From UBA1181 sp045600225 (GTDB lineage Bacteria; Bacteroidota; Bacteroidia; Bacteroidales; Paludibacteraceae), in NCBI GenBank assembly GCA_045600225.1, contig JAZRXL010000044.1, positions 1 through 64,000 of the forward strand: DNA of 64,000 nt, read 5' to 3'. The notes beneath the pieces are model-generated. The model saw nothing but the letters and a program-made list of their open reading frames with translations. It was not told the origin of the DNA and made no database searches. Both the position numbers and the translations under genes were made by a program. Shown here piece after piece: positions 17,185 to 26,313 of the stretch (the stretch's first letter is position 1; every line of letters begins with the position of its first letter).

Positions 17185-17793
17185 ATGGCTGATTATAAGA
17201 AAATTAAGACTGCGTTGATCTCTGTTTATCACAAAGACAATTTAGATGAGATCGTTCGCAAACTTCACGCTGAGGGTGTGAAACTCATTTCAACAGGTGG
17301 AACACAAACTTTTATCGAATCGTTGGGCGTACCATGTCAGGCGGTTGAGTCGTTAACCACTTACCCATCCATTTTGGGTGGTCGTGTGAAAACATTGCAT
17401 CCGAAGATTTTCGGAGGAATTTTGGGTCGTAGAGATATGCCTCAAGATATTGACCAAATGAACCAATATCAAATTCCTGAAATTGACCTTGTAATTGTAG
17501 ATCTATATCCGTTTGAGGATACGGTAGCTTCTGGTGCAGAGGAGCAAGCAATCATCGAGAAGATAGATATTGGAGGAATCTCTTTGATTCGTGCTGCTGC
17601 AAAGAACTTCAAGGATGTTGTGATTGTTGCTTCTAAGGCTCAATACCAACCATTGTTGAAGCAATTGAATGAGAATGGTGCTCAAACAACTTTGGATACT
17701 CGTAAGTGGTTTGCAAAGCAAGCATTCGCAGTTTCTTCTCACTATGATTCTGCTATCTTCGGTTATTTCGACGGAGTTACAAAGAATCTTTAA
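17185..17793 (+). CDS. purH: IMP cyclohydrolase (PurH N-terminal domain only)
   Basis: This 202-residue protein closes the purine ring, converting FAICAR to IMP. It matches only the MGS-like N-terminal half of bifunctional PurH: ALISVYHKDN at 10, LISTGGTQTFIE near 34, GGRVKTLHPKIFGGIL near 64, and DLVIVDLYPFEDTVAS. A clean stop follows YFDGVTKNL, and mreB begins 27 bases later, so the AICAR transformylase half (about 300 residues) is absent. The transformylase must be encoded elsewhere. It leads the mre operon with a -7 box upstream. The ORF is intact, so this is a genuine single-domain enzyme and not a frameshift. Confidence 0.9.
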   Translation: MADYKKIKTALISVYHKDNLDEIVRKLHAEGVKLISTGGTQTFIESLGVPCQAVESLTTYPSILGGRVKTLHPKIFGGILGRRDMPQDIDQMNQYQIPEIDLVIVDLYPFEDTVASGAEEQAIIEKIDIGGISLIRAAAKNFKDVVIVASKAQYQPLLKQLNENGAQTTLDTRKWFAKQAFAVSSHYDSAIFGYFDGVTKNL

Positions 17794-17820
17794 TGGTTAA
17801 TTAAAAAAACAGGTTAGAAA

Positions 17821-18843
17821 ATGGGTTTGTTTTCTTTCACACAAGAAATAGCCATGGACCTTGGAACGGCCAACACTATCATTATCCACAATGATAAGAT
17901 AGTGGTTGACGAACCTTCTGTGGTAGCATTGGATCGCAAGACTGACAAGTTGATTGCAGTCGGCGAGAAGGCTCAGAAGATGCACGGAAAGGCGCACGAG
18001 GGAATCCGCACGGTTCGTCCGTTGCGTGATGGTGTGATCGCCGACTTTGGTGCAGCAGAGCAAATGATGAGAGGAATGATTAAGACTGCTATGTCTCACA
18101 ATCGTTGGTTCTCATCTCCATCATTGAGAATTGTTGTTTGTATCCCATCTGGTAGTACTGAAGTTGAGATCCGTGCCGTACGTGACTCGTCTGAGCACGC
18201 CGGTGGTCGTGAAGTATACATGATATTCGAGCCAATGGCTGCTGCTCTTGGTATCGGTATCGATGTTGAGGCTCCGGAAGGAAATATGATCGTTGATATC
18301 GGAGGTGGTACTACTGAGATCGCTGTAATCTCTTTGGGTGGTATCGTATCTAACAAGTCTATCCGTATTGCGGGTGATGATTTGACTGAGGATGTCATCG
18401 AGTATATGCGTCGCCAACACAATATCAGAGTGGGTGAGCGTACTGCTGAGCAAATTAAGATCAAAGTGGGTTCTGCTCTTACAAGTTTGGAGGAGCCGCC
18501 AGAAGACTATATCGTTCGTGGTCCTAACCAAATGACTGCCCTTCCAATGGAGGTGCCAGTCTCATACCAAGAGATCGCACACTGTATCGAGAAGTCTATC
18601 TCCAAGATTGAAGCAGCTATCTTGGGAGCTTTGGAACAAACTCCTCCTGAGTTGTACGCTGATATCGTATCCAGAGGAATTTGGTTGGCAGGTGGTGGAG
18701 CCTTGTTGAGAGGTCTCGACAAACGATTGTCAAGTAAAATTGGTATTCCTTTCCACGTAGCGGACGATCCATTACACGCAGTGGCAAGAGGAACAGGAAT
18801 TGCATTGAAGAATGTAGATAAGTTCTCATTCTTGAAAAGATAA
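17821..18843 (+). CDS. mreB: Rod shape-determining protein MreB
   Basis: This 340-residue bacterial actin forms membrane-bound filaments that direct lateral cell-wall synthesis. Actin-fold nucleotide motifs are visible: DLGTANTIIIHND near 12, then IVDIGGGTTEIAVISLGG near 158, and WLAGGGALLRGLDKRL near 285. The N-terminus (GLFSFTQEIA) is hydrophobic and may act as the membrane-binding part. It starts 27 bases after purH and is followed by mreC, with a 12-bp hairpin in between. Confidence 0.97.
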   Translation: MGLFSFTQEIAMDLGTANTIIIHNDKIVVDEPSVVALDRKTDKLIAVGEKAQKMHGKAHEGIRTVRPLRDGVIADFGAAEQMMRGMIKTAMSHNRWFSSPSLRIVVCIPSGSTEVEIRAVRDSSEHAGGREVYMIFEPMAAALGIGIDVEAPEGNMIVDIGGGTTEIAVISLGGIVSNKSIRIAGDDLTEDVIEYMRRQHNIRVGERTAEQIKIKVGSALTSLEEPPEDYIVRGPNQMTALPMEVPVSYQEIAHCIEKSISKIEAAILGALEQTPPELYADIVSRGIWLAGGGALLRGLDKRLSSKIGIPFHVADDPLHAVARGTGIALKNVDKFSFLKR

Positions 18844-18865
18844 TAATTCTTACCTAAAGATATAG

Positions 18866-18903
18866 ACCACAGAGTACCTCCGTTTTTTCGCGTGCTTTGT
18901 GGT
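18866..18903 (+). terminator. Hairpin between mreB and mreC, possible partial terminator
   Basis: ACCACAGAGTAC (866-877) pairs with GTGCTTTGTGGT (892-903) over 12 pairs including two G-U. Only TTATTTAT follows, so termination would be incomplete. It could lower mreC-rodA relative to mreB, or protect the mreB 3' end. Confidence 0.55.
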
Positions 18904-18929
18904 TTATTTATGTTGTATATATAGTATTT

Positions 18930-19772
18930 ATGAGGTCGCTCATTCGTTTTTTACTGAGGTTTAAGACTCTCTTCTTATTCATATTTTTGGAGATTTTCTC
19001 ATTGGTGATGATTGTAAATCATAACCAGTTTCAACGTGTCCATTTTTTGAGTTCCAGTAACATCCTGGTTGGAACTTTGTATAGTTTCACCGAGAGCGTA
19101 ACCCAATATTTCTCATTGGGAAAGGTTAACGAGGATCTTGTCAAGGAGAATGCAGAGTTGAAAAGAAGAGCGGAACAGCTACAGTCTCAAATCGATTTTT
19201 ATCGTTATGACACTACTTATGTCGGTAGAAAAAATGAGTCTCTTGCTAAGCACTATATATTCAGAACAGCTAAGGTGATAAATGCGACCACTAATCTAAC
19301 GAACAACTACATTACAATCGATAAGGGTACCATTGATGGTATTCAAGAGGGTATGGGTGTTTCGAATAGTGAAGGTGTTGTGGGAATTGTTTGTAACACG
19401 TCGCCTCATTTCTCTCTTGTTTTGCCGGTGTTGAACTCAATGTCGAAGATTAATGCCAAGGTGGCAGGTAAGAGTGATGTGGGTACTGTTATTTGGGGCG
19501 GTACGGATACGCGCTATGCTAAATTGGAGGAGGTGCCTCTTTACATTCCAATCAGTGTGGGCGATTCGGTGAAGTCGAGTGCATACTCGTCTGTATTCCC
19601 AGAAGGAATGATGATTGGAGAAGTGGTTGAGATGAAGAGCAGAAACGATAACTTTTATTCTATAGATATTCGTCTTTCGGTAGATTTTAAGCATCTTTCG
19701 TATGTGGATGTTATTGAGTTCCGTCATGATGAGGAGAAAAGAGAGTTGGAAGGAAAGGAGGTGAAGGAATGA
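18930..19772 (+). CDS. mreC: Rod shape-determining protein MreC
   Basis: This 280-residue protein has one N-terminal transmembrane helix (about residues 8-28, FKTLFLFIFLEIFSLVMIV). A coiled coil follows (EDLVKENAELKRRAEQLQSQ, about 75-95), and then the periplasmic beta-barrel domain typical of MreC, with ITIDKGTIDGIQEGMGVSNSEGVVG near 135. It scaffolds the elongasome by binding PBP2. The ATG at 18930 was chosen over a TTG 33 bases upstream because it begins directly before the charged and transmembrane segment. It overlaps mreD by four bases (ATGA). Confidence 0.93.
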   Translation: MRSLIRFLLRFKTLFLFIFLEIFSLVMIVNHNQFQRVHFLSSSNILVGTLYSFTESVTQYFSLGKVNEDLVKENAELKRRAEQLQSQIDFYRYDTTYVGRKNESLAKHYIFRTAKVINATTNLTNNYITIDKGTIDGIQEGMGVSNSEGVVGIVCNTSPHFSLVLPVLNSMSKINAKVAGKSDVGTVIWGGTDTRYAKLEEVPLYIPISVGDSVKSSAYSSVFPEGMMIGEVVEMKSRNDNFYSIDIRLSVDFKHLSYVDVIEFRHDEEKRELEGKEVKE

Positions 19773-20269
19773 TTGGTGCAGTTAGATATGTAGTATCATT
19801 CATCTTGTTGGTTTTACTACAGGTGTTGATTTTGAACAATGTTTGTTTCCTCGGTTTCATTAACCCTTATTTATACATCTATTTCATCCTTTTGTTGCCT
19901 TCATCGGTCAATAAGGATATGACCCTTTTCTTAGGATTCCTATTAGGCTTGTCAGTAGATATCTTTTGTGGAACCTTGGGTTGCCACGCCTTCGCAACTA
20001 CTTTGCTAGCTTATCTGAAACCTCATTTTCAAAAGATATTCGGACCGCGTGAAGATTATGAAGCGGTTACACCTTCGTTCAAGTCTTTTGGTCCGCAGAT
20101 GTTTATGCAGTATGCAGGAATCTTGGTGCTGATTCATCATTTCGTATTCTTCCTAATTGAGGCATTTACTTTGTCTCATTTCTTCAATACCTTGTTGAAT
20201 ACGATTACTTGCTCCATCTTCACACTTCTGTTGATTTATATTGTAGAGCGATTAAGTAACAAGAGATAG
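19769..20269 (+). CDS. mreD: Rod shape-determining protein MreD
   Basis: This 166-residue integral membrane protein has four to five hydrophobic segments (for example VVSFILLVLLQVLILNNVCFLGFINPYLYIYFILLLP). The family pattern around FLGFLLGLSVDIFCGTLGCHAFATTLLAYL is well kept. It is the membrane partner of MreC in the elongasome. The start overlaps the mreC stop codon, which implies translational coupling. Confidence 0.92.
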   Translation: MIGAVRYVVSFILLVLLQVLILNNVCFLGFINPYLYIYFILLLPSSVNKDMTLFLGFLLGLSVDIFCGTLGCHAFATTLLAYLKPHFQKIFGPREDYEAVTPSFKSFGPQMFMQYAGILVLIHHFVFFLIEAFTLSHFFNTLLNTITCSIFTLLLIYIVERLSNKR

Positions 20270-20276
20270 GACTTCT

Positions 20277-22121
20277 ATGTTAAACGATTTGTATGGCAAT
20301 AGACGATTGGTGATAGGTGGCCTAATGGTCATCGTGGTTCTCTTGTATATTGTCCGATTGTTTGACCTTCAGATTTTGGATGATACCTATCAGGACAAGG
20401 CAGATAGTAATGCCTTCTTGAAAGAGATAGATTTCCCTGCCCGTGGATTGATCAAGGATCGTAATGGAGAGATCTTGGTCTTCAACAAACCAGCTTACGA
20501 TGTGAACATGATCACTCGTGAGATGAAGGACTTTGACACATTGAAGTTCTGTAGCCTGTTGAATATCACAGTTGAAGAGTTCCAAAAAAGAATGAAAGAT
20601 ATGCGTAAGCGTGTAGGGTATTCTTCCTATACGCAGCAATCGTTTATGACTCAATTGTCGGCCGAAGACTATGGAGTATTGCAGGAGCAGCTATTTAGAT
20701 TCCAAGGAGTATCTTTACAGAAAAGAACCCTACGCGAATACAACTACCATAATGCAGCCCTTTTGCTTGGTTCTATTGGCGAGGTAAACAAAGACATGAT
20801 CAAGGCAGATCCTGAGTTTTATGTTCAGGGTGACTATGCTGGTCAGAATGGAATCGAGCAGACCTACGAAAAATATTTGAGAGGAGAAAAAGGTGTTCGC
20901 ATCTTTTTGCGCGATGCGCATGGACGATTGCAGGGACGCTATGAGGATGGTGCTTTTGATGTGGAGTCAAAGGCCGGAAAAGATTTGACACTCTCTATTG
21001 ATATTGCCTTGCAGGCTTACGGAGAACAACTGATGCAAAACAAGGTGGGTAGTGTTGCGGCTATCGATCCCTCTACGGGAGAGATTCTTGCTTTGGTATC
21101 CAGTCCTACATACGATCCTTCGTTGTTAGTGGGACGAAGCAGATCTGCTAATTATCTGCAGTTGCAGAATGATCCATTGCTACCTTTGTTCGACCGTCCT
21201 ATGATGGCTTGCTATCCTCCGGGATCTACATTTAAGACGGCTAATGCGTTGATCCTTCAGCAGGAGAAGATTATTTATCCATCTACGGCTTATCCTTGTC
21301 ACGCTGGTTATCATGTGGGAAGTTTTACGGTGGGTTGCCACAACCACTTCTCTCCATTGAATCTTGAACAATCGGTACAGCACTCTTGTAATGCCTATTA
21401 CTGTGCAGGTTACCGTGCCATGATGGATCATCCTAAATACAAGAAGATTTCAGAAGCATTTGAGGTTTGGAAGCGACATATTGTCTCTTTGGGATTTGGT
21501 TACAAGTTGGGTGCTGATGTGCCTAATGAGAAGCGAGGATTCATACCGAATGCTAAATATTACGATAAATGGTATGGTGAGAATCGTTGGAAATCGCTTA
21601 TGATCGTTTCCAACTCTATTGGACAAGGAGAGATTCAAGCCACTCCTTTGCAGATTGCCAATCTGGCGGCCATTATTGCGAATAGAGGCTACTACTATGT
21701 TCCTCATTTGGTAAAACATATTGACGGATTCCAGTTGGATAGTCTTTATATTACTAAGAAGGTAACTTCTATTGAGAGCCAATACTTCACTCCGGTTGTG
21801 GATGGAATGGAGATGGTAATGAAGTCGGGTACTGGTTACGCATCTCGTATCGATAGTATCGATGTCTGTGGTAAAACGGGAACTGCTCAGAACCCTCATG
21901 GAGAAGACCACTCTTTGTTTATGGCCTTTGCCCCCAAAGATGATCCTAAGATTGCTATTTGTGTGGTAGTGGAGAATAGTGGTTTTGGAGCCACATGGGC
22001 AGCACCTATTGCTACTCTGATGATGGAAAAATATCTGAAAGGGTATATACCAAAGCGTAGGCAATGGATGGAGGAGAGAATATTAAACGCAAATTTATTA
22101 CCGAAAGTACATGGCAAGTAG
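20277..22121 (+). CDS. mrdA: Penicillin-binding protein 2 (elongasome transpeptidase)
   Basis: This 614-residue class B PBP cross-links new peptidoglycan during elongation. It has one N-terminal transmembrane helix (about 10-28), a dimerisation domain with FPARGLIKDRNGEILVFNKPAYDV, and a C-terminal transpeptidase domain. The catalytic SxxK is Ser317-Thr-Phe-Lys320 in PPGSTFKTAN; the KTG box lies near 533 in CGKTGTAQNPHG. Eight bases separate it from mreD, and its end overlaps rodA by 11 bases, so the operon is tightly coupled. Confidence 0.96.
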   Translation: MLNDLYGNRRLVIGGLMVIVVLLYIVRLFDLQILDDTYQDKADSNAFLKEIDFPARGLIKDRNGEILVFNKPAYDVNMITREMKDFDTLKFCSLLNITVEEFQKRMKDMRKRVGYSSYTQQSFMTQLSAEDYGVLQEQLFRFQGVSLQKRTLREYNYHNAALLLGSIGEVNKDMIKADPEFYVQGDYAGQNGIEQTYEKYLRGEKGVRIFLRDAHGRLQGRYEDGAFDVESKAGKDLTLSIDIALQAYGEQLMQNKVGSVAAIDPSTGEILALVSSPTYDPSLLVGRSRSANYLQLQNDPLLPLFDRPMMACYPPGSTFKTANALILQQEKIIYPSTAYPCHAGYHVGSFTVGCHNHFSPLNLEQSVQHSCNAYYCAGYRAMMDHPKYKKISEAFEVWKRHIVSLGFGYKLGADVPNEKRGFIPNAKYYDKWYGENRWKSLMIVSNSIGQGEIQATPLQIANLAAIIANRGYYYVPHLVKHIDGFQLDSLYITKKVTSIESQYFTPVVDGMEMVMKSGTGYASRIDSIDVCGKTGTAQNPHGEDHSLFMAFAPKDDPKIAICVVVENSGFGATWAAPIATLMMEKYLKGYIPKRRQWMEERILNANLLPKVHGK

Positions 22122-23577
22122 GCAGGTTAGCATAGTACACAATATTGATTGGTTTACAGTTGCCCTCTATTTTTTGTTGGTGACTGCAGGCTGGTTTTGT
22201 ATCTATGGTGCAGTCTTCAACTTTGAGGATGCATCTTTTTTCGATTTCTCGTATCGTTATGGAAAACAGCTTGTATGGATTGGTTTGTCTGCTGTGATTG
22301 CGGTTGTACTTCTCTTGTTGGATAGTCGCTTGTATAATGTTTTTGCCTATCCGATTTATGCCCTGATGCTCTTGTTGTTGCTAGTAACCATATTTGTCGC
22401 CCCGCCAATTAAGGGTTCCCGTTCGTGGTTGGTCTTAGGACCTGTTAGTTTACAGCCTGCAGAGTTTGCAAAGACGGCCACCTGTTTGGCATTGTCGAAG
22501 TTTATGAGTTCGTATGGATTTAGAATAGGACGCTTGTCGGATGCAGCCAAGGTGGCATTTATCATAATGCTGCCGATGCTAATGATCATACTTCAGAATG
22601 AGACAGGTTCGGCGTTGGTCTATGCCGCCCTTTTCTTGGTATTGTACCGTGAGGGTATGCCAGGTCTGATTCTGTTTATAGGTTTCTATCTGGCTGTTGT
22701 TTTTGTGGTGTCTATCCGTTTTGGGGATGTGGCCATACTTGCGTCAATACCGGAGGAGTCTTATGGATTGTTTATTGTGATGATTCTGTCGACCCTTGTG
22801 CAGCTTGGACTATTACTGATTTTCGATAAGGATAGGAAGGTTCCCGCGATTATTGCTGGGGTCACATCGTTCTTATATGTTGTGGCATATCTTATTCATA
22901 AGTTGGTGCCTGTAGATTTCAAATTCACTTATGTTGGATATGTGGTTGTTTTGCTAACGTTAGGCTATTTGGCCTATACTGCCTTTCAAAGGCGAATGTG
23001 GAGGTTTTTCTTCATAGGTCTTTTCTCGGTGGGGGCTATCATTTTCACTAATACATCAGACTGGGCATTTGATAAGTTGAAACCACATCAGAAAACGCGT
23101 ATTCGTGTGACCTTGGGTATGGAGAATGATCCTCAGAGGGCTGGATATAATGTAAACCAATCTGAGATTGCGATTGGATCAGGAGGTTTCTGGGGCAAGG
23201 GATTTCTTAATGGAACGCAAACCAAGTTGAAATATGTACCTGAGCAAGACACGGACTTTATCTTCTGTACAGTAGGTGAAGAGCACGGATTTTTAGGTAC
23301 GTTTGCCGTATTGGCTTTGTTCTTGACGTTGATGTTGAGGATTATTCTTATGGCAGAACGGCAGCGCTCCTTGTTTAGTCGTATCTACGGTTATTGTGTT
23401 GCCTCGATTCTCTTCTTTCATGTGGCGGTAAATATTGGTATGGTAATTGGTCTGACTCCTGTAATTGGTATTCCTTTGCCATTCTTTAGTTACGGAGGTT
23501 CTTCCTTATGGGGATTTACTATATTATTGTTTATTTTCTTGAGATTAGACGCCAGTCGAACTGAATATTTTGGATAG
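22111..23577 (+). CDS. rodA: Peptidoglycan glycosyltransferase RodA (SEDS)
   Basis: This 488-residue SEDS-family membrane protein polymerises glycan strands with PBP2. About ten hydrophobic segments are visible. SEDS signatures include GSRSWLVLGPVSLQPAEFAK near 100, ETGSALVYAALF near 160, and the C-terminal PFFSYGGSSLWGF. A central insertion (about 225-300) with extra hydrophobic segments makes it longer than the usual 370-420 residues, as often seen in Bacteroidota. It is the last gene of the operon. Confidence 0.95.
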   Translation: MASRQVSIVHNIDWFTVALYFLLVTAGWFCIYGAVFNFEDASFFDFSYRYGKQLVWIGLSAVIAVVLLLLDSRLYNVFAYPIYALMLLLLLVTIFVAPPIKGSRSWLVLGPVSLQPAEFAKTATCLALSKFMSSYGFRIGRLSDAAKVAFIIMLPMLMIILQNETGSALVYAALFLVLYREGMPGLILFIGFYLAVVFVVSIRFGDVAILASIPEESYGLFIVMILSTLVQLGLLLIFDKDRKVPAIIAGVTSFLYVVAYLIHKLVPVDFKFTYVGYVVVLLTLGYLAYTAFQRRMWRFFFIGLFSVGAIIFTNTSDWAFDKLKPHQKTRIRVTLGMENDPQRAGYNVNQSEIAIGSGGFWGKGFLNGTQTKLKYVPEQDTDFIFCTVGEEHGFLGTFAVLALFLTLMLRIILMAERQRSLFSRIYGYCVASILFFHVAVNIGMVIGLTPVIGIPLPFFSYGGSSLWGFTILLFIFLRLDASRTEYFG

Positions 23578-23629
23578 TTTAGCTCTTTCTGATAACATAT
23601 ATTTTCAGAAAAAAAAGTCTCATTCTACT

Positions 23630-23658
23630 ATGCTTTTTGTAAAAAAGCATTATTTTTG
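23630..23658 (+). promoter_or_regulatory. Inverted repeat abutting the cellobiose phosphorylase promoter
   Basis: ATGCTTTTT-gta-AAAAAGCAT (23630-23650) is a perfect inverted repeat directly followed by a TATTTTTG -7 box (23651-23658). It could terminate rodA transcription, act as an operator, or both. Confidence 0.5.
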
Positions 23659-23700
23659 GAGAAGTATATCTAAAGTAACGAAATTAAATAATTAAGTTTT

Positions 23701-26097
23701 ATGCAATACGGATATTTTGACGACGAACACAAAGAGTACGTCGTAACCAACCCGGCTACTCCTAAATCATGGAGTAACTACTTGGGAGATACTCGTTACG
23801 GAGCTATCATCACCAACAATGCAGGCGGTTATTCTTTCTTCCGCTCATCAGTACAAGGATGTTTCCTAAGAATCAAGTTCAACACCGTTCCATTGGATCA
23901 ACCAGGTCGCTACATCTACTTGCACGACTGCGAGTCTAAGGACTTCTGGTCAGGTTCATGGCAACCAGTAGGTAAGCCGCTCGATCAATACAAGAGCGAG
24001 TGCCGCCACGGTTCAGCTTACACCAAGATCTCTTCTGAGTATTCAGATATCAAGACAGAGACTCTTTACTTCGTTCCTAAGGGACAAGAGTTCGAGGTAT
24101 GGCACGTGAAGGTGACTAACCAAGGAAACAAGTCACGCAAGCTTCGTGCGTTCACATACGCAGAATTCGCGTCTAACTGGAACATGAACGATGATAGCAA
24201 CAACTTGCAATATACTCAGTATATCGTAAAGACTGCTTACAAGAACGGTTTCATCGATCACGGTAACAACCTCTATATGCCAGAGGAGCCAGAGAACTTC
24301 CAAAACAAAGACCAAGCTCGTCACTCTTTCATCGGTGTCGTAGGTCAGAAGGTAACTGGTTATGATAGCGACCGTGATAAGTTCATCGGTTCATATCATA
24401 CATACGCAAACCCTCTTTCTGTTGTTAACGGACAATGTGGTAACACAGTGACTGAGGGTGACAACGGTTGTGGTACACTTCAGGTTGACTTGGAGTTGGC
24501 TGCAGGCGAGACAAAGGAATTCACTGTTGTTCTAGGTATCGGTAAGGCTTGGGTAGAGGGTAAGAAGGCTGCTAAGATGGTGGCTACTCCTGCTAAGGTA
24601 AAGGCTGAGTTCGACAAGGTAGTTAACTACTGGCACGGACGTATCGAAGGTCTTTCTGCTAACACTCCAGATGCTGCATTCAACAGCATGATCAATATGT
24701 GGAACCCATTCAACAACTTGATCACTTACGCATGGAGCCGCGCAGCTTCTTTGATCTACCGTGGTGAGCGTGATGGTATGGGTTATCGTGATACTATCCA
24801 AGATATGTTGGGTGTGATCCACAACATTCCTGAAGAGGTGGTTGAGCGTCTTGAGTTGATGTTGACCGGACAAAACTCTAACGGTGGTGCAATGCCAGTG
24901 GTAAAACCATTCGCACACAACCCAGGACACGAGGCTCCAACACCAGAGGGCGACTTCCGTTCTGACGACTGTATGTGGTTGTTCAACACCGTTCCAACAT
25001 ACGTTAAGGAGTTGGGTAACATGGATTACTATAACAAGGTATTGCCTTACTCTGACAAGGGAGAGGGTACTGTACTCGACCACTTGAAGCGTGCTATCCA
25101 ATTCAACTTGGACCGTCGTGGTAAGAACAACTTGCCTTGCGGTTTGAAGGCAGACTGGAACGACTGCTTGGTATTGGGTGCCAAGGGTGAGACTGTCTTC
25201 GTTGCAATGCAGTTGCGTTACGCTTTGACAGTATATATCGATATCTGTACTCGCTTGAACAAGGCTGACGAGGTGAAGTGGGCAGAGGGCCATTTGGCTC
25301 AATTGACCAAGGACATCGACAAGGCTGCTTGGGATGGTGAGTGGTATGTTCGCGCTATCAAGGAGGATGGTTACATCTTCGGTACCAAGAACGATCCAAA
25401 CAACGAGGGTACTATCTGGTTGAACCCTAACTCATGGTCAGTCATCTCTGGTCAGGCAACTGGCGAGCGTGCTGAGACTGTCATGAACAGCATCGAGAAG
25501 CGTTTGGCTATTAAATACGGTTTGGTTCTTTGCGATCCTCCATACGAGAAGACTGAGGCATCTGTAATCAAGGCTCCTTTGTTCATCAAGGGTATGAAGG
25601 AGAATGCTGCAGTATTCCAACACACTCAAGGTTGGGGAATCATGGCAGACTGTATCTTGGGTCACGGTAAGCGTGCATTCAAGAACTACAAGAATTATTT
25701 GCCAGCAGCTTACAACGAGCGTGCTGAGGTTCGTCAAATCGAGCCTTACGTATATGCACAGACTACTTGCTCTACTTACAACATGCGTGCAGGTCAAAGC
25801 CGTTGCCCATGGTTGAGTGGAACAGCATCTTGGGCATACTTCACAGCCGCTCAATACATCTTGGGTATCCGTCCAGACTATGATGGATTGTTGATCGATC
25901 CATGTATCCCAGGATGGAAGGGCTTCACTGCTACTCGTCGCTTCCGTGGCAAGACTGTCAACATCACCGTTAAGAACCCTAAGAAGGTGGAGAAGGGTGT
26001 TGTTTCAGTTACATTGAACGGAAAGGCTATCGAAGGCAACGTAGTTCCATTCAACAAGATGAAGAGTGTGAACGAGGTTGTAGTCGTTATGGGCTAA
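23701..26097 (+). CDS. Cellobiose phosphorylase, GH94
   Basis: This 798-residue enzyme, with no signal peptide, is predicted to split cellobiose with phosphate into glucose 1-phosphate and glucose in the cytoplasm, saving ATP. The N-terminal beta-sandwich begins QYGYFDDEHKEYVVTNPATPKSW, and the (alpha/alpha)6 barrel carries SLIYRGERDGMGYRDTIQD and the catalytic ADWND motif (484-488). The C-terminus has GIRPDYDGLLIDPCIPGWKGF, typical of GH94. Length and motifs fit cellobiose rather than cellodextrin phosphorylase, though the latter is possible. Codon use is extremely biased (CGT, AAC, GGT, TTG), like ribosomal protein genes, which suggests very high expression and a central role in cellulose use. 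It has its own promoter and terminator. Confidence 0.93.
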   Translation: MQYGYFDDEHKEYVVTNPATPKSWSNYLGDTRYGAIITNNAGGYSFFRSSVQGCFLRIKFNTVPLDQPGRYIYLHDCESKDFWSGSWQPVGKPLDQYKSECRHGSAYTKISSEYSDIKTETLYFVPKGQEFEVWHVKVTNQGNKSRKLRAFTYAEFASNWNMNDDSNNLQYTQYIVKTAYKNGFIDHGNNLYMPEEPENFQNKDQARHSFIGVVGQKVTGYDSDRDKFIGSYHTYANPLSVVNGQCGNTVTEGDNGCGTLQVDLELAAGETKEFTVVLGIGKAWVEGKKAAKMVATPAKVKAEFDKVVNYWHGRIEGLSANTPDAAFNSMINMWNPFNNLITYAWSRAASLIYRGERDGMGYRDTIQDMLGVIHNIPEEVVERLELMLTGQNSNGGAMPVVKPFAHNPGHEAPTPEGDFRSDDCMWLFNTVPTYVKELGNMDYYNKVLPYSDKGEGTVLDHLKRAIQFNLDRRGKNNLPCGLKADWNDCLVLGAKGETVFVAMQLRYALTVYIDICTRLNKADEVKWAEGHLAQLTKDIDKAAWDGEWYVRAIKEDGYIFGTKNDPNNEGTIWLNPNSWSVISGQATGERAETVMNSIEKRLAIKYGLVLCDPPYEKTEASVIKAPLFIKGMKENAAVFQHTQGWGIMADCILGHGKRAFKNYKNYLPAAYNERAEVRQIEPYVYAQTTCSTYNMRAGQSRCPWLSGTASWAYFTAAQYILGIRPDYDGLLIDPCIPGWKGFTATRRFRGKTVNITVKNPKKVEKGVVSVTLNGKAIEGNVVPFNKMKSVNEVVVVMG

Positions 26098-26144
26098 TGA
26101 TAATTATGAATTTTTAATTTTGAATTAAGAATTCTCTGATAATA

Positions 26145-26178
26145 AAGGGAGCAGGAGGCTTTGGCTTCTTGCTCCCTT
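26145..26178 (+). terminator. Intrinsic terminator of the GH94 gene
   Basis: AAGGGAGCAGGAGGC, TTTG loop, GCTTCTTGCTCCCTT: a long stem flanked by A-rich and T-rich sequence. Confidence 0.85.
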
Positions 26179-26212
26179 ATTACAATTTACCTATTTTAAT
26201 AAATGGTTAAAA

Positions 26213-26299
26213 ACGGTGGAGTTGAATATCCTTTCTGAGTTGGTTGATGAATACGAGGAGGAGCATTATCCTATATTGACTCCATCTCATGTCGAATAA
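26213..26299 (+). pseudogene. Remnant of a HigA-like antitoxin gene
   Basis: In one frame these bases read TVELNILSELVDEYEEEHYPI, then LTPSHVE and a stop (split here for length). The pattern LSxLVxEYEExHYPI followed by P-x-x-V-E is how I recall the linker just before the HTH domain in HigA-type antitoxins (often LxELVxxYEDxHYPI-xxPTxVExI). Here no HTH domain follows and no start codon context precedes it, so about 28 codons of a larger gene seem to remain. The call rests on memory of the family, not on a search. Confidence 0.45.
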
Positions 26300-26313
26300 C
26301 CTATTGATTCATA

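Noticed and set aside
24532..25302. 256-codon open frame antisense to cellobiose phosphorylase
   Set aside because: Extreme codon bias in the real gene removes stop codons from the opposite strand. The translation is low-quality Val/Gln/Thr-rich text.
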